Assembly (NCBI RefSeq): GCF_900109465.1
Contig: NZ_FOAZ01000009.1
Coordinates: forward strand, 1-64,000
Length of the DNA: 64,000 nucleotides
Reading direction: 5' to 3'
Origin: Streptacidiphilus jiangxiensis
Lineage (GTDB): Bacteria; Actinomycetota; Actinomycetes; Streptomycetales; Streptomycetaceae
Shown here: positions 1 through 8,226 of the stretch, piece after piece
Position numbering within the stretch: the first letter of the stretch is position 1
How the letters are laid out: each line of letters opens with the position of its first letter
Notes under the pieces: model-generated
Told to the model about the DNA's origin: nothing
What the model saw: the letters and a program-made list of their open reading frames with translations, nothing else
The model's database searches: none
Program-made: the position numbers and the translations under genes

Positions 1-1
1 G

Positions 2-379
2 GCGGCGCCGATCGTGATCGGCCGCGACCACCTGGACTGCGGTTCGGTGGCCTCGCCGTACCGGGAGACCGAGGCGATGCTCGACGGCTCGGACGCGATC
101 GCGGACTGGCCGCTGCTGAACGCGATGGTGAACGTGGCGTCGGGTGCGTCGTGGGTGTCGATCCACCACGGTGGCGGTGTCGGCATCGGGCGTTCGATCC
201 ACGCCGGTCAGGTGACGGTCGCGGACGGCACGAAGCTGGCGGGCGAGAAGATCCGCCGGGTGCTGACCAACGACCCGGGCATGGGCGTCATCCGCCACGT
301 CGACGCGGGCTACGACCACGCCGTCGACGTCGCCGAGAACCTCGACGTCCGCATCCCCATGCGGGAAGGGGACGTGTGA
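2..379 (+). CDS. hutU: urocanate hydratase (urocanase), C-terminal part
   Basis: Partial gene; the 5' part lies outside the window. The visible 125 residues carry the conserved urocanase C-terminus, including the stretch [17 protein letters not shown] and the ending [19 protein letters not shown]. Urocanase is a cytosolic NAD+-dependent enzyme that hydrates urocanate to imidazolonepropionate, the second step of histidine degradation. Its TGA stop overlaps the ATG of the next gene (TGATG), so the two are translationally coupled in a hut operon. The partner gene is a formimidoylglutamase, as expected for this pathway. Confidence 0.95.
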   Translation, partial: AAPIVIGRDHLDCGSVASPYRETEAMLDGSDAIADWPLLNAMVNVASGASWVSIHHGGGVGIGRSIHAGQVTVADGTKLAGEKIRRVLTNDPGMGVIRHVDAGYDHAVDVAENLDVRIPMREGDV

Positions 380-1398
380 TGCCCGCCGTCGCCACGGCCC
401 CCGTCGACGTCGCGCCGACCGCCTGGTCCGGCCGCGACGACGGTCCCGGCGCCGAACACCTGCGCTGGCACCACGTCGTCAGCGTCGACCCCGCCGCCGT
501 CACCGCCGGTGACGTCGCGTTCGTCGGCTTCCGCAGCGACGAGGGCGTGCGCCGGAACAAGGGCCGCCCCGGCGCGGCCGACGGCCCGCGCGCGCTGCGC
601 GCCGCCCTCGCGTCGATGGCGCTGCCGTCGCGTCAGCGGGCCCTGGACGCGGGCGACATCGAGGTCGCCGACGGTGACCTGGAGGGCGGCCACGCCCGAC
701 TCGGACGCGCGGTCGCCGACCTGTTGGACGACGGCCACCGCGTCGTCGTCCTCGGCGGCGGCCACGAGGTCGCCTACGGCAGCTATCTCGGGCTGACCGG
801 CAGCGGCCTGCTGGACGACGACACCCGGCTGGGCGTGCTCAACCTCGACGCCCACTTCGACCTGCGCGACGAGCCGGTGCCCAGCTCCGGCACGCCGTTC
901 CTGCAGATGGCCCGCGACGAGCAGGCGGCCGGTCGGCGGCTGAACTACTGGGTTCTCGGCGTCAGCCAGCCCAGCAACACCACCACGCTGTTCCGCACCG
1001 CCGACCGCCTCGGTGTCCGGTACCTGACCGACACCGAGTGCGGCACCCTCGACCGCGAGCGGGTGGACGCGTTCGTCGAGGAGTTCCTCGCGAGCTGCGA
1101 CGTCGTGCACCTGACGATCGACCTCGACGTGCTCCCGGCCGCCGCGGCCCCGGGAGTCAGCGCTCCGGCCGCCTACGGCGTGCCGATCGAGACGGTCGAA
1201 CGCGTCTGCGCGGCGATCGCGTCGAGCGGCAAACCGCTCCTGGTCGACGTGGCGGAGCTCAATCCGTCGCTCGACGTCGACCAGCGCACCGCGCGCGCGG
1301 CCGCCCGTCTGGTCCACCGACTGCTGGTGACCTCGGCGGCGGCTCCGGTCCGGGCCACGCCCGAACTCCCGGAGCCTCAGCGGCCCGAGACGGACTGA
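379..1398 (+). CDS. hutG: formimidoylglutamase (ureohydrolase family)
   Basis: A 339-residue ureohydrolase/arginase-fold protein. The manganese-site motifs are all visible: GGGHEVAYG, NLDAHFDLRD and the DLDVLP...APGVSAPA block. The last, together with the position after hutU, points to HutG, which splits N-formimidoyl-L-glutamate into glutamate and formamide, rather than arginase or agmatinase. The ATG chosen overlaps the hutU stop by one base; a longer upstream reading in the same frame would run through hutU and is not credible. A strong hairpin 23 bp downstream ends the operon. Confidence 0.93.
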   Translation: MPAVATAPVDVAPTAWSGRDDGPGAEHLRWHHVVSVDPAAVTAGDVAFVGFRSDEGVRRNKGRPGAADGPRALRAALASMALPSRQRALDAGDIEVADGDLEGGHARLGRAVADLLDDGHRVVVLGGGHEVAYGSYLGLTGSGLLDDDTRLGVLNLDAHFDLRDEPVPSSGTPFLQMARDEQAAGRRLNYWVLGVSQPSNTTTLFRTADRLGVRYLTDTECGTLDRERVDAFVEEFLASCDVVHLTIDLDVLPAAAAPGVSAPAAYGVPIETVERVCAAIASSGKPLLVDVAELNPSLDVDQRTARAAARLVHRLLVTSAAAPVRATPELPEPQRPETD

Positions 1399-1758
1399 GA
1401 TCCGTCCCCGCCCCTGAACCGGTCGCCAGGCTGTGTGACCCGGACAGCAGCCACAGCCTGGCGACCACCAGTCCCTCGGCCCCTTGACCCCTCGGCCCCT
1501 TGACCCCTTGACCCTCAGTCCCTCTGTCCCTCACTCCTGGTGCGGCTCCAGCGGCTCCAGCGGCCGCAGGCGCGGGGGCCACGGTGCTCCGGAGAGCCTG
1601 GTGTCGACCCCGGGTGAGCAGCCCCGGCTCGTGCGCCCGCTGGGCGGAAGGATCTCGATGGGCAGCAGGGCCGTCGTACGAGGCCGTCGCCATCGTGCTC
1701 CGGTACGGCGTCAGAAGACCAGAGCGCACCAAGGCCCGCTCGGCTAGGGTCTGCTGCC
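1399..1758. other. intergenic region with pyrimidine-rich short repeats
   Basis: A 360-bp region between hutG and the HEAT-repeat gene. After the terminator hairpin comes a low-complexity stretch (about 1474-1535) made of repeats of CCCCTTGAC, CCCCTCGGC and CCCTC-type units. No convincing gene was found. A TAGGGT -10-like box at 1745-1750 lies 8 nt before the downstream ATG. Confidence 0.6.
1421..1466 (+). terminator. terminator hairpin of the hut operon
   Basis: A perfect 15-bp inverted repeat, GGTCGCCAGGCTGTG (1421-1435) and its complement (1452-1466), with a 16-nt loop, lies 23 bp after the hutG stop. There is no U-tract, which is usual for high-GC actinomycete terminators. Confidence 0.85.
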
Positions 1759-3798
1759 ATGAGACCGCCCGAAGAGGTCGACCGTGTCGAGTGGGCAACG
1801 TTGTCCGACGCGATGGGCGAGGCCGAGCTGGTCCCGCAGTACCTCCGCACCGTCTACGCGACCTACGGGGAGCCGGGGGAGGCGAGCGAGGACGCCCTCA
1901 GTGATCTGCTGAGCTGCCTGTGCTGCGACTGGCGGGACACGAAGCCCTTCCCGATCGCCGTGGAGCTCGTCCCCTTCCTGGCGCACACGGCGTTGCACCT
2001 GCCGTCGCGTCGGGAGGACGTCCTCTTCGGTCTGGCCACGGTGGCCGAGCAGACCCAGCGGCCCAGCCCGTTGTCGGGGCCGGTGGCCGCCGTCCTGCGG
2101 GAGGCCGGAGCCGAGCTGCTGCCCTGCCTGGCGGACCCGGATGTGATGGTGCGTCTGGCGCTGTTGCGCCTCCTCGCCCTGGTGGGCGGGCCGGTGCCCA
2201 CCGCGGTCGTCGACGCGGTGCGGGGCGTGCGCGAGAACGACGACGAGGAGGAGGTCCGCGCGACGGCGTTCGGCGCACTGGCGCGGTTGGACCCCGACCC
2301 CGGGCGGGGACTCGCGCGGGAGCGCGAAGCGCTCGGCGACCCTTCACCGTCCGTGCGGCTCACCGCGTCCCTCGCCGCCCTGCGCCGCTCCGGCCCGCCC
2401 TACCCGGAGGATGTGCTGGCCGAGATAGCCTCCACCGGAGCGAAGGCCGACGAGCCGGGCCACCGCACGCACTTCCTCGGCGGGCCGGGCCGCCGCCGGC
2501 AGACGATCGACACCCTGACCTCGGACCCCGATGCCGCCCTCGCCGTGGCGGAGCGGTGGATCGCGGGCGGAGACCTGGACCGGCGGGGGTCGTCGCTGGC
2601 CGAGTCCGTGGACCACGTCTGGCGCGATCGCGAGGCGGAGGTGGTCCCGCTGCTGGTCGCCGCCGTCGGACAGGCCGGGAAGCGGGAGGAGCTGTACCGC
2701 GGGATCGTGGCTCTCGGCCGTACCGCCGGGCGGCTGGCCGATCCTGGGCCCCAGGTGCGCGAGGCGCTGATGTCCTGCACCGACCACGCCGATCTCCACG
2801 TCAGGGATGCCGCGCTCACGTCTCTCGCGCGGTTCGGCGACGAGCGGGTGCTGAGCGAGCGTTTCGCGCTGCCCTCCTCCGCGTTGGTGCCCTTCGCCGG
2901 TCGGCTCGACGCCCTGCCGCAGATCGGCGCGGCGCTGCTGCACGCCTCGAGAGAGGTGCTCGGCAACCCACCCGAGGACACCGGCGGGTGGCCGAACGAG
3001 CGGTCGCGATACCTGGCCGAGCAGAAGGCGGTCGTCGAGCTGGTCCAGGCGCTCGCGCCCGAGCCGGCCGCACGGCTCGTCCCCGAGCTCACCGACCTGC
3101 TCGGCCACTGGTCCGTGAAGGAGGCCGCGGCCCAGGCACTGGGCGGGATCCGGATGAGCGGGAACCGGGCGACCGCACCGGAGCTCATCGGGCTGCTGCG
3201 GACACTCGGCAGGGCGACGCGCCCGGACAGGACGGGCGGTCTTCGTGTCGCCGCGGCCGTCGCCGTCGCCAGGCTGGTCGACCGGACCATGCCGGACGGG
3301 GTCCACGGCCTCCGGGAGGGCGGCGCGGGCGCTCGTGACCAGGCCCTGGCGTTGGTGGGCAAGCTCGTGGCGGGCGAGGTCTCCCACGAGGTCCGGGCGC
3401 TGGAACAGGTGCACCGGTTGGGCGCGGTCGGGCTGCCGCTGCTTCCGGTGCTCCGCGACCGCCTCGCGGCCAACTCGGGCAAGACTCGTCTTGCTGCCGC
3501 CGTCGCCTACTGGCGGATCAGCCGCGATCCCACGCACCCGACCCCGGTCGCCACGGCGCTGGTGGAGGAGGCGCTGTTCCATGTCGGTGTGACGCGACAG
3601 TCGGGAGACATCGACACGGCGCTCGGGGCGCTGGAGCTGCTCGCGGAGATGGGCGAGGCGCCGGAGCAGCTGCGGGAGCGGCTCGACCGGGCCGTCACCG
3701 CGCCCGGCCGGTTCGTGCAGCCGATCGCCGACAGGCCTCTGGGCGCCGAGCTGGACGAGCGCCTGCGCTCGGCGGGGCGACTGCTGTTGGAGGAGTAG
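1759..3798 (+). CDS. HEAT-repeat-like protein of unknown function
   Basis: A 679-residue protein of alpha-helical repeats rich in Leu, Ala and Arg. Recurrent modules such as LLPCLADPDVMVRLALLRLL and VREALMSCTDHADLHVRD match HEAT/armadillo-type repeats spread over nearly the whole length. Such solenoids usually bind proteins; no catalytic motif was seen. The start ATG follows a TAGGGT box (1745-1750) by 8 nt with no Shine-Dalgarno, suggesting a leaderless transcript. There is no signal peptide or clear membrane segment, so it is probably cytosolic. Function unknown. Confidence 0.8.
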   Translation: MRPPEEVDRVEWATLSDAMGEAELVPQYLRTVYATYGEPGEASEDALSDLLSCLCCDWRDTKPFPIAVELVPFLAHTALHLPSRREDVLFGLATVAEQTQRPSPLSGPVAAVLREAGAELLPCLADPDVMVRLALLRLLALVGGPVPTAVVDAVRGVRENDDEEEVRATAFGALARLDPDPGRGLAREREALGDPSPSVRLTASLAALRRSGPPYPEDVLAEIASTGAKADEPGHRTHFLGGPGRRRQTIDTLTSDPDAALAVAERWIAGGDLDRRGSSLAESVDHVWRDREAEVVPLLVAAVGQAGKREELYRGIVALGRTAGRLADPGPQVREALMSCTDHADLHVRDAALTSLARFGDERVLSERFALPSSALVPFAGRLDALPQIGAALLHASREVLGNPPEDTGGWPNERSRYLAEQKAVVELVQALAPEPAARLVPELTDLLGHWSVKEAAAQALGGIRMSGNRATAPELIGLLRTLGRATRPDRTGGLRVAAAVAVARLVDRTMPDGVHGLREGGAGARDQALALVGKLVAGEVSHEVRALEQVHRLGAVGLPLLPVLRDRLAANSGKTRLAAAVAYWRISRDPTHPTPVATALVEEALFHVGVTRQSGDIDTALGALELLAEMGEAPEQLRERLDRAVTAPGRFVQPIADRPLGAELDERLRSAGRLLLEE

Positions 3799-3827
3799 TC
3801 GGCCCGCCCGGCTCCCGCGCCCGATTT

Positions 3828-3845
3828 AAGTGATATCTCTATAAT
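3828..3845 (+). promoter_or_regulatory. leaderless promoter with a GTGATATC operator half
   Basis: The sequence AAGTGATATCTCTATAAT contains a consensus -10 box TATAAT (3840-3845), with the ATG of the SPFH gene 6 nt later, so the mRNA should start at the start codon. The GTGATATC core is shared with the perfect palindrome before the ABC transporter genes at 5068-5083. The shared core suggests one regulator, most simply the ribbon-helix-helix protein encoded between them (inference). Confidence 0.7.
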
Positions 3846-3851
3846 GGCGCC

Positions 3852-4769
3852 ATGGGGGCCCGCGGCATCCGAGCGCGCGGGCGGGCGGTGGAAGCGAGGC
3901 GGGCCGGAATGGACGGGGCAGGGGCGATCAGCGAGCGGGTGGCGCGCAGCGTGACCGGGGCCGTGATGCTGCCCGTCGGGTTGGCGGTGGCCGGTGTCGG
4001 GGTCGCGTTGCTGTCGACCTCGCGGCCGGCCGGTGGGGTGCTGGTCTTCGTCGGGGTGCTCGTGCTCGCCGGCCTGGTGGCGGTCGCGCCCGGACAGGCG
4101 CGGGTGGTCTCCCTCTTCGGTCGCTACGACGGGACGGTGCGGACGACCGGGCTTCGCTGGGTCAATCCGCTGACCAGGCGGCAGCGTGTCTCGACCCGGA
4201 TCCGCAACCACGAGACGGCGACCCTCAAGGTCAACGACGCGGACGGCAACCCGATCGAGATGGCCGCCGTCGTCGTCTGGCAGGTCGCCGACACGGCCAA
4301 GTCCGTCTACGACGTCGAGAACATCGTCTCCTTCGTGGCCACGCAGGCCGAGACGGCCGTCCGGCACGTCGCCGGGGCGTACCCGTACGACGCGCGCGGC
4401 GAGGAGCGGCTCTCGCTGCGGGAGAACGCGGAGGAGATCACCTCCCGGATGTCCGCGGAGATCGCCGATCGGGTGGCCCTGGGTGGCGTGGCGGTGGTGG
4501 AGTCGCGGATCACCCGGCTCTCCTATGCTCCCGAGATCGCGCAGGCGATGCTGCGCCGCCAGCAGGCCGAGGCCGTGGTCGACGCGCGGCGCCGGGTGGT
4601 CGAGGGCGCCGTCGGCATGGTCCGCATGGCACTGGACCAACTCGCCGAGGAGGATCTGGTGGACCTGGACGAGGAGCGCAAGGCGGCCATGGTGTCCAAC
4701 CTGCTCGTCGTGCTGTGCAGCGAGACCGCGACCCAGCCGGTGGTCAACACCGGCACGCTCTACCAGTAG
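3852..4769 (+). CDS. SPFH/band-7 domain membrane protein
   Basis: A 305-residue protein. Two adjacent hydrophobic segments (about residues 38-55 and 62-80) are followed by a prohibitin-like SPFH domain beginning [19 protein letters not shown]. Later come the typical helix-rich region with [21 protein letters not shown] sequence and the C-terminal NLLVVLC...VVNTGTLY, a known actinobacterial signature of this family. SPFH proteins form membrane-associated oligomers linked to microdomains. ATG 3852 is chosen because a TATAAT box ends 6 nt upstream; an internal ATG at 3909 is the alternative. The next gene, a ribbon-helix-helix protein, starts 7 bp after the stop. Confidence 0.9.
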   Translation: MGARGIRARGRAVEARRAGMDGAGAISERVARSVTGAVMLPVGLAVAGVGVALLSTSRPAGGVLVFVGVLVLAGLVAVAPGQARVVSLFGRYDGTVRTTGLRWVNPLTRRQRVSTRIRNHETATLKVNDADGNPIEMAAVVVWQVADTAKSVYDVENIVSFVATQAETAVRHVAGAYPYDARGEERLSLRENAEEITSRMSAEIADRVALGGVAVVESRITRLSYAPEIAQAMLRRQQAEAVVDARRRVVEGAVGMVRMALDQLAEEDLVDLDEERKAAMVSNLLVVLCSETATQPVVNTGTLYQ

Positions 4770-4776
4770 GCGCCCC

Positions 4777-5034
4777 GTGGGGGAGCGCAAGAACATCCTG
4801 CTGCGGCTCGATCCGGCGGTGCACGACGCGCTGGCCCGCTGGGCCGGCGACGAGCTGCGCAGCACCACGGCCCAGATCGAGCTGCTGCTGCGCCGCGCGC
4901 TCGCCGACGCCGGTCGGCTGCCGGGCAACGTCGGTACCCTGCCGCGGCGCGGCCGCCCGCCCAAGCGCGCCCCGGCCGACGAGGCCGCGGCTGAAGGAGC
5001 TGCGGTTGAGGAGGAGGGGCCGACCGAGGGCTGA
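4777..5034 (+). CDS. ribbon-helix-helix (Arc/CopG-like) DNA-binding protein
   Basis: An 85-residue protein with the pattern KNILLRLDPAVHDALARWA then AQIELLLRRALADAG. This is the beta-strand/helix/helix arrangement of ribbon-helix-helix regulators (RLDP strand, ALARWA helix, IELLLRRAL helix). The C-terminus is a basic GRPPKR stretch followed by an acidic tail. The GTG start lies 7 bp after the SPFH stop. Position between two promoters that share GTGATATC suggests it is the repressor of both (inference). It is not obviously part of a toxin-antitoxin pair, as no small toxin gene adjoins. Confidence 0.85.
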   Translation: MGERKNILLRLDPAVHDALARWAGDELRSTTAQIELLLRRALADAGRLPGNVGTLPRRGRPPKRAPADEAAAEGAAVEEEGPTEG

Positions 5035-5067
5035 TCGCTGACGGCGGGCCATGGACCTGCCGCCGAC

Positions 5068-5083
5068 AAAGTGATATCACTTT
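5068..5083. promoter_or_regulatory. perfect 16-bp palindrome AAAGTGATATCACTTT
   Basis: The palindrome ends 4 bp before the GTG start of the ABC ATPase gene and is followed by TTTAAT (5081-5086), which aligns with the TATAAT box before the SPFH gene. A protein bound here would block transcription start. Most likely the operator of the adjacent ribbon-helix-helix protein. Confidence 0.75.
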
Positions 5084-5087
5084 AATT

Positions 5088-6074
5088 GTGACCGTTGAAT
5101 CAGACAGCGCCGCGACGCGCACCCGGGCGGTCCCGACCGGACCCGCCATCGTCGTGGACGGATTGACCAAGCGCTTCGGGCAGCGCACCGCGTTCGCCGA
5201 CGTGACCTTCTCGGTCGACTACGGCGAGGTGTTCGGCTTCCTCGGGCCGAACGGGGCAGGCAAGACCACGACCGTCCGCACGCTCGGCACCCTGCTCGCG
5301 CCCAGCGCCGGCACGGCCACCGTCGCGGGCCTGCCGCTGACGGAGGCCAACGGCGTCGCCATCCGCAGCAGGATCGCCGTCATGCCCGAGCAGCCCGGCC
5401 TGTACCTGCGCCTGAGCGTCGCCGAGAACCTGGACTTCTTCGCCGGCCTCTACGAGCTGGACGACCGGCGCGGGCGCATCGAGCGCGCGCTGCGGGCCGT
5501 CAACCTGCTCGACCGCGCCGACGACCCCTGCCGCTCGCTCTCCAAGGGCCTGCGTCAGCGCGTCGGCCTGGCCCGCGCCCTGCTGAGCGACCCGCAGATC
5601 CTCTTCCTGGACGAGCCGACCTCGGGTCTCGACCCGCTGGCCGCACGCGACGTGCACGACCTCGTCGACGGCCTGCGCCGCCGCGGCGTCACCATCTTCC
5701 TGACCACGCACCGCCTCGCCGAGGCGGAGGCGCTGTGCGACCGCGTGGGCATCATGAACACCACGCTGCGCACCATCGGTCGTCCCGACGAGCTGCGCGA
5801 GCGCCTGTTCGCCAAGACCCTGCAGGTCGCCACGGCCGCCCCGCTGGCCGATCCCGACCGCGTCCTGGTCGGCCTGCCCGGCGTCGAGGGCTGGCACGCG
5901 AGCGAGCAGGGCTACGTCCTGGCCGTCACCGACCCGGACCTCGCCGCACCGGCCGTCGCCCGCGCAGTGATCGGCGCCGGAGCCGACCTGCTGGCGCTGA
6001 CCCCCTCGCGGCACTCCTTGGAGGACGTCTACCTCCAGCTCATCGACGAGGACGTGGAGGCACAGGCGCGATGA
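5088..6074 (+). CDS. ABC transporter ATP-binding protein
   Basis: A 328-residue ATPase with Walker A GPNGAGKTT, signature SKGLRQRVGLARAL, Walker B ILFLDEPTSGLDP and the H-loop TTHRLAEAE. The CcmA/DrrA-like layout with a roughly 100-residue C-terminal extension is typical of ABC-2 exporters. It should energise the membrane partner encoded next, whose ATG overlaps this stop. GTG 5088 gives the full N-terminus but sits very close to the TTTAAT box; an internal GTG at 5154 would trim the first beta-strand, so 5088 is preferred. The substrate is unknown; lipids, drugs or peptides are possible. Confidence 0.93.
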   Translation: MTVESDSAATRTRAVPTGPAIVVDGLTKRFGQRTAFADVTFSVDYGEVFGFLGPNGAGKTTTVRTLGTLLAPSAGTATVAGLPLTEANGVAIRSRIAVMPEQPGLYLRLSVAENLDFFAGLYELDDRRGRIERALRAVNLLDRADDPCRSLSKGLRQRVGLARALLSDPQILFLDEPTSGLDPLAARDVHDLVDGLRRRGVTIFLTTHRLAEAEALCDRVGIMNTTLRTIGRPDELRERLFAKTLQVATAAPLADPDRVLVGLPGVEGWHASEQGYVLAVTDPDLAAPAVARAVIGAGADLLALTPSRHSLEDVYLQLIDEDVEAQAR

Positions 6075-6817
6075 CGACCGACCAGAAGCTCAGTTGGACG
6101 AGGATCCGGGCCCTGGTGCGCAAGGAGGTCAACGACTTCCGGCGCAACCGCTTCATCGCGACCACGATGGCGGTGCTGCCGCTTCTGTTCATGATCGAGC
6201 CGGTGATCTCCGTCTTCAAGCTCCCCGCGGACGCACCGGCGGGGAAACTCGACGCCCTCGTCGGGGTCTCCACGCTGGAACTCATGCTGATCCCCGCGCT
6301 GATCCCGGCGGTGGTCGCCTCCTACGCCGTGGTCGGCGAACGCGAACAGGGCACCCTCGAACCGGTGCTGACCACCCCGATCCGCCCGGCCGAGTTCCTG
6401 CTCGGCAAGGCGCTCGCCGCGTTCCTGCCCACCGTGGTGATCGCCTACGTCATGTACGGCGTCTTCCTGGGCGCCGTCGGGCTGTTCGCCCACCCCAACA
6501 TCGCCCATGACATCTTCGAGCCCTCGCGGGTCCTCACCCAGCTCCTGTTCACCCCGGTGGTGGCGGGCTGGGCGATCTGGGCGGCCATCGCCATCTCCAC
6601 CCGCACCAGCGACGTCCGCGTCGCCCAGCAGTTGGGCTCGCTGGCCAGCCTGCCGCCGGTGGCGGTGATCGCGCTGATCGGCTTCGACGTCATCCAGCCG
6701 AGCGTCGGACTCGCCGTCGGCCTGGGCGCCGGCCTGCTCGTGATCGATCTGATCGCCTGGCGGTTGGTGGCCGCCATGTTCCACCGCGAACGACTCGTCA
6801 CCGGCGCCCGAGCCTGA
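6071..6817 (+). CDS. ABC-2 type transporter permease
   Basis: A 248-residue membrane protein starting MTTDQKLSWTRIRALVRKE, a typical cytosolic lead-in (RALVRKEVNDFRRNR) for ABC-2 permeases. It has about six hydrophobic segments, with the family-typical YAVVGEREQGTLEPVLTTPI loop after TM2. The ATG overlaps the ATPase stop (ATGA), so the two are a coupled exporter pair. Together with the SPFH and ribbon-helix-helix genes they form a conserved-looking four-gene module. Confidence 0.92.
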   Translation: MTTDQKLSWTRIRALVRKEVNDFRRNRFIATTMAVLPLLFMIEPVISVFKLPADAPAGKLDALVGVSTLELMLIPALIPAVVASYAVVGEREQGTLEPVLTTPIRPAEFLLGKALAAFLPTVVIAYVMYGVFLGAVGLFAHPNIAHDIFEPSRVLTQLLFTPVVAGWAIWAAIAISTRTSDVRVAQQLGSLASLPPVAVIALIGFDVIQPSVGLAVGLGAGLLVIDLIAWRLVAAMFHRERLVTGARA

Positions 6818-6850
6818 GCATGAGCCTCGGCCGAGCCCCGGTGGACCCGG

Positions 6851-7063
6851 TCACCAGCGGCGCTTGCGCCGACTGAAGAACCAGCCCGCCGGCGGCTTGT
6901 CCGACCGCCACGGCTGCGGCGCCGGCGCCTCCCGCCGCCACCGGGCGGCCAGCATCCGCGCCCGCGCCGACGGCTCACGCTCCGCCGCGCCCCGGACGAA
7001 CCCCTCGTCCAGGACGACCGCGTCCCAGTCGTCCTCCTGCATCCGGCCCTCCCACTGACTCAC
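6851..7063 (-). CDS. small conserved actinobacterial protein, unknown function
   Basis: A 70-residue protein (starting MSQWEGRMQEDDWD from GTG 7063). An acidic N-terminal DDWDAVVLDEGFVRGA is followed by EPSARARMLAARWR and a basic tail ending FFSRRKRRW. I recognise this as a type of small protein recurring in streptomycetes, without known function. A longer in-frame start at 7096 (ATG) is possible. It lies convergent to the ABC permease gene, 33 bp away. Confidence 0.65.
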   Translation of the reverse strand: MSQWEGRMQEDDWDAVVLDEGFVRGAAEREPSARARMLAARWRREAPAPQPWRSDKPPAGWFFSRRKRRW

Positions 7064-7177
7064 CCGTTGCGGCCAGTGTGCAGGAGCGCCCGTCAAGCCC
7101 GCGTGAAGCCCGGCCCACCGGGTTGGCGACCGACGCGCCCCGCCCCGTCAGGGCACTTCGGTCGTACCGTCGAGGGT

Positions 7178-7372
7178 GTGAGGACCTCATCGGGATCCGG
7201 CCCGCCGCGGCGAGGTCGGGCGCGTGGAGCGTGGCGCGTGCTCGTGATCGTCGTGGCGGTCGCGTGCTTCGTGCTGCTGCGGGCCTGGTGCGTGATGCTC
7301 GGCCTGGCCGCCGCCCTGGTGCTGGTACCGCTCGCCGTCGGCCTCGTGGCGAGGGCCCGTCGGCGTCCCTGA
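7178..7372 (+). CDS. small membrane protein, hypothetical
   Basis: A 64-residue protein. A basic N-terminus (PPRRGRARGAWR) is followed by two closely spaced hydrophobic stretches (about residues 20-35 and 38-57), ending ARARRRP. The GTG is placed by a TACCGT -10-like box (7165-7170) ending 7 nt upstream, a leaderless arrangement. No family recognised. Confidence 0.55.
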   Translation: MRTSSGSGPPRRGRARGAWRVLVIVVAVACFVLLRAWCVMLGLAAALVLVPLAVGLVARARRRP

Positions 7373-7449
7373 CCGCGCCCGCTCACTTGCCGGGGTGACA
7401 CGGAGATGGCAGCCTGGCCCGTCATGATCATCGGATGGAGGGGGACACG

Positions 7450-8139
7450 ATGACGGTCATCGCCATGGGCGGCGGCGGGTTCTCGATGGAGAGCACGCCG
7501 TGGCTGGACGACCTCGTCCTGGAGGAGGCGCGGCGCCGCAACCCGCGGCCGCGGGTCGCGTTCCTCGGGACCGCCTCCGGCGAGAGCGAGAACTACCTCC
7601 TGCGCTTCTACCGAGCTTTCGGCGCGCGGGCGGGCTCCGTGCAGGACATCTCGCTGTTCCGGCGCACGGGTGACCTGCGCTCACAAATCCTGGAGCAGGA
7701 CGTCCTCTACGTGGGCGGGGGCAACACCGCCAACATGCTGGCGGTCTGGCGCCTGCACGGCGCGGACGCGATCCTCGCGGAGGCCCACGCGCGGGGGGTC
7801 GTCCTGGCCGGGGTGAGCGCCGGAGCGATGTGCTGGTTCGAGGGCGGCGTCACCGACTCCTTCGGTGATCTGGCCGTCTTCGAGGACGGCCTCGGCCTGC
7901 TCCCCGGCGGGCTGTGCCCGCACTACGACGAACCGGGCCGCCGCGAGCTCTTCCACGCCTGGGCGGCGAAGGGCCCCCGCACCGGCCACGCCGCCGACGA
8001 CGGCGCCGCACTGGTCTTCCGCCCCGACGCCGCCCCCGAGGCGGTGGCCACACTCCCGCACGCCGCGGCCTACCGGGTCACGGCCGACGCGTCCGGCACG
8101 GTCACCGAGGAGCGGCTGCCCACTCGGCAGTTGGGCTGA
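7450..8139 (+). CDS. peptidase E (S51 family)-like protein
   Basis: A 229-residue protein. The catalytic-Ser nucleophile elbow GVSAGAMCWF (about residue 124), the upstream VGGGNTANML oxyanion region and PHYDEP... match family S51 dipeptidase E (aspartyl dipeptidase) and relatives. It begins MTVIAMGGGGFSME, the usual S51 beginning. ATG 7450 is preferred over 7435 because GGAGGGGG lies 7 bp before it. It is probably cytosolic and acts on small peptides. Whether it hydrolyses Asp-X dipeptides cannot be told from sequence. Confidence 0.85.
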   Translation: MTVIAMGGGGFSMESTPWLDDLVLEEARRRNPRPRVAFLGTASGESENYLLRFYRAFGARAGSVQDISLFRRTGDLRSQILEQDVLYVGGGNTANMLAVWRLHGADAILAEAHARGVVLAGVSAGAMCWFEGGVTDSFGDLAVFEDGLGLLPGGLCPHYDEPGRRELFHAWAAKGPRTGHAADDGAALVFRPDAAPEAVATLPHAAAYRVTADASGTVTEERLPTRQLG

Positions 8140-8226
8140 CGCGACAGGACGGCTCGATTCCGGGAACCGCACCGCCGCCCGAAATCGACTCGCGGACGCG
8201 GGCGGTGGCGGGCAGGCTGTCCGGCG

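Noticed and set aside
1474..1535. Coding region in the CCCCTTGACC repeat stretch
   Set aside because: Repeats are low-complexity with no consistent frame or start.
4777..5034. Antitoxin of a toxin-antitoxin pair
   Set aside because: The ribbon-helix-helix protein has no adjacent small toxin gene; it lies between the SPFH and ABC genes.
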